From: Paragonimus skrjabini miyazakii
Lineage: Eukaryota; Platyhelminthes; Trematoda; Plagiorchiida; Troglotrematidae
DNA length: 64,000 nt
Direction: 5' to 3'
NCBI GenBank assembly: GCA_014338405.1
Contig: JTDE01000416.1
Span: 1-64,000 of the forward strand
Shown here: piece after piece, positions 62,345 to 64,000 of the stretch
Numbering within the stretch: position 1 is the first letter of the stretch
How the letters are laid out: each line of letters opens with the position of its first letter
Position numbers and translations under genes: made by a program
Notes under the pieces: generated by a model
What the model was told of the DNA's origin: nothing
Seen by the model: only the letters and a program-made list of their open reading frames with translations
The model's database searches: none

Positions 62345-62740
62345 TGATATATGATAAGGGTTCGGGGATTTACGTTATTTCAAAACTGAACACCACCTAC
62401 ACTTGATCGCAGCCTTTGCATTCAGATAAGCCTTTCGGCTTGCCCACTTCGAAAGGAAGCACTAGACCCGAGTCTCGCACTTATTAGAGCTCATCAGTAG
62501 GGCATATCCTTGTCCGGATCAGAGTTTGTATTCTGGCCCTCGTGCTCGTAAGACTATAATGTTAACCACAACGCCGGCAGCCTCATAATAGACGTGACCG
62601 AATAATCAAATCCAAACGCTCAACCACAACCTTGTGTGAACAGTGTTCAGATTTCCTCATCATTTCGAACGGAGAATGAACACAATCACCCTGTTCTATC
62701 CAGTCGATAACCCCGTGATCAGGACTTCTCCGTTAAGCTG
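62345..62740 (-). repeat. hammerhead-bearing short repeat, copy b
   Basis: The minus strand shows GTGGTTGAGCGTTTGGATTT, a GCGTTGTGGTTAACA A-box-like word, the hammerhead, then GTGCTTCCTTTCGAAGTGGG, CAAGCCGAAAGGCTTATCTG and a TTCAGTTTTGAAATAACG end. The post-ribozyme part is shared with copy c. Confidence 0.65.
62459..62503 (-). ncRNA. hammerhead ribozyme motif b (GAAA mutated)
   Basis: Minus strand: GCCCTA (stem I, one mismatch), CTGATGA (intact core), stem II GCTC-TAATAA-GTGC (one mismatch), GAGA where GAAA is required, stem III ACT-CG-GGT, C, TAGTGC. The change in the GAAA box is expected to inactivate it. Confidence 0.65.
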
Positions 62741-62784
62741 AAGTTACTGTCTTTATTGAACCAACTGGGCATGTTTTGCATCGG

Positions 62785-62995
62785 TAGTGAAGATTCCGGG
62801 ATTTAGGTTACCTCAAAACTGAACAAAGCCCACACTTAATCGCAGTCTTCGTTTTCAGATAAGCACTGCTGATTAGCTCTAATAAGAACAAAACTTGAGT
62901 CCAGTGCTTCCTCTCGAAGTAGGCAGGCCGAAAGGCTTATCTGAATGCGAAAGCTTTGATCAAGTCTGGGTGGTGTTCACTTTTGAGACACTGAT
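62785..62995 (+). repeat. hammerhead-bearing repeat, copy c, with fold-back flanks
   Basis: The left flank CTCAAAACTGAAC...CAGATAAGCAC (62812-62866) is the inverse of the right flank GTGCTTCC...CTTATCTGAATGCG...GTTCACTTTTGAG (62905-62990). The hammerhead motif sits between them. Confidence 0.6.
62863..62907 (+). ncRNA. hammerhead ribozyme motif c (core mutated)
   Basis: Stem I GCACTG/CAGTGC is perfect. The core is CTGATTA (G8 lost), stem II GCTC-TAATAA-GAAC is damaged, GAAA is AAAA, and stem III ACT-TG-AGT with C at the cleavage position (62901) is intact. It is inactive as written but clearly of the same family. Confidence 0.6.
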
Positions 62996-63260
62996 ATAGC
63001 TCACAGGTCTTCCTTTGAAATCGAAGGTATAGTATCACCGGGAATGTATAGCAACCCGGACTGTTTGGAAACCGATCAAATAAAATGCTGTGCTTATTTT
63101 TGCTCTCAAATATCCAGTTGCAAAGGTGAACGACGTGGTCTGTTTTGTGGAACAATCCAATCACAGTGAAATTCATGGTTTGTAGTTGGATCTCAAGACA
63201 GTCCTCCCAGGGTGATGTCTTTTTATAGAAGTTCAGCTTGGGCGAATAAAGTTCATCCAT
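62937..63260 (-). other. unrecognised 107-codon minus-strand ORF
   Basis: It reads MDELYSPKLNFYKKTSPWED, HVVHLCNWIFESKNKHSILF and RFQRKTCELYQCL, running at its C-terminus into the hammerhead repeat. No domain is recognised. The overlap with a repeat argues against a host gene. Confidence 0.3.
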
Positions 63261-64000
63261 CTAGGGGAGTGATCGTTCGTGAAAGAAAGCTTGAGGGATC
63301 AACTCTACTATGTAGTATACATAATTAGTGTAATGAACTGAAAACAACAACAAAAAACGGAATAATAGTTGAAAAAAGGATGACATCTTAGAACAGGTTC
63401 GTAGTGACTTTTAATTCAGACTTACACTGATTACGAATATAGATAGGCCTCTTTGTCCCATAATGTTTTGACTGGAATTTGATAACGTCTTGCTGGACAA
63501 GGCAGTACAGTTACTATCATTGTTCTTCGAACTAACTTCAAACATTTTAGAGAATCGTGCCAAATAGCTTAGAAGCATAAGTTCATATTTTTAGTTAATT
63601 GTGCCGTAGTGCTCAAATATTACGCAATAAAATTATTTAGTCTACTCGATCCTCGATATTTCATATAATGCAACAACCCAACCAGACCACTTCCTTTTGA
63701 AAGTAACTTGAGCTACGATCTCACACTCCGAATGCCATTGATTGTGACAAATGAAATATACGTGTTCAACAACGCTTTGATTGGTACACTCTGAACATCA
63801 TTCTTACGTCTACGGTTGAACCTTAAGATGGTGACGTTATATCGAGTCAAGTGTAAAAACACGAGAATGACAGTTCTATCTCCTATGTGAAATGAAATAT
63901 GTATTACTGGTAATCTCTTACACGAAAATGAGTCAAGCTGCCGTTCACAATGAGTCGTCCAGAATTTTTATACTTGCTCGGTAGATGCGATCCAGTTTGA
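63261..64000. other. unassigned right end
   Basis: No supportable feature. Confidence 0.4.

Overview
The window looks like intron-rich, transposon-rich nuclear DNA from a flatworm, most likely a digenean trematode. The main reasons are a 34-base micro-intron, very large transposon-filled introns, RTE-like, CR1-like and Penelope-like retroelements, and short repeats carrying hammerhead-ribozyme motifs next to degenerate tRNA-like sequence (the Sm-alpha style known from schistosomes). The family of trematode cannot be fixed from this window. There is no bacterial-type gene organisation. All similarity calls were made by eye from translations, and no database search was possible.

One host gene dominates. 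Twelve exons on the + strand between 1963 and 61313 encode a leucine-rich-repeat protein that resembles XRRA1 (X-ray radiation resistance associated 1). Nearly all exons have GT/AG borders, and reading phases agree at every junction except exon 5/6, which is ambiguous. The model gives about 869 codons. The 5' end is uncertain: the first exon seen begins with ATG directly after an acceptor, so N-terminal exons probably lie upstream. The last exon ends at a stop at 61311-61313, with AATAAA 53 bases further on.

Layout: 1-1.9 kb holds a decayed CR1-like tail. Exons 1 and 2 lie at 1.96-2.24 kb. Intron 2 (2.2-14.1 kb) holds an RTE-like copy, a broken minus-strand CR1-like element (endonuclease 5.9-6.9 kb, RT core 4.7-5.0 kb), a minus-strand Penelope-like RT (9.0-10.0 kb) and the left arm of a 0.6 kb inverted repeat. 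Exon 3 (14.1 kb) lies between the two arms of that repeat; the right arm is at 15.4-16.1 kb in intron 3. Intron 3 also holds a Penelope-like GIY-YIG fragment between short direct repeats (20.7-21.8 kb). Exons 4-6 lie at 21.9-28.0 kb, with a tRNA-headed repeat and a hammerhead repeat in intron 4. Intron 6 (28-36.6 kb) has a tRNA-like repeat and two RTE-like copies arranged tail to tail around a 227-base assembly gap. Exons 7-10 lie at 36.6-53.2 kb. Intron 9 has the most complete RTE-like copy (minus, 47.3-49.7 kb) and a copy of a second non-LTR family. Intron 10 (53.2-60.6 kb) has a Penelope-like fragment, two minus copies of the second family and a hammerhead repeat. Exons 11 and 12 are followed by a cluster with two more hammerhead motifs at 62.4-63.0 kb.

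The most notable structures are the long inverted repeat flanking a single small exon, four hammerhead motifs at different stages of decay, and two RTE-like copies sharing the same two Trp-to-TGA stops.
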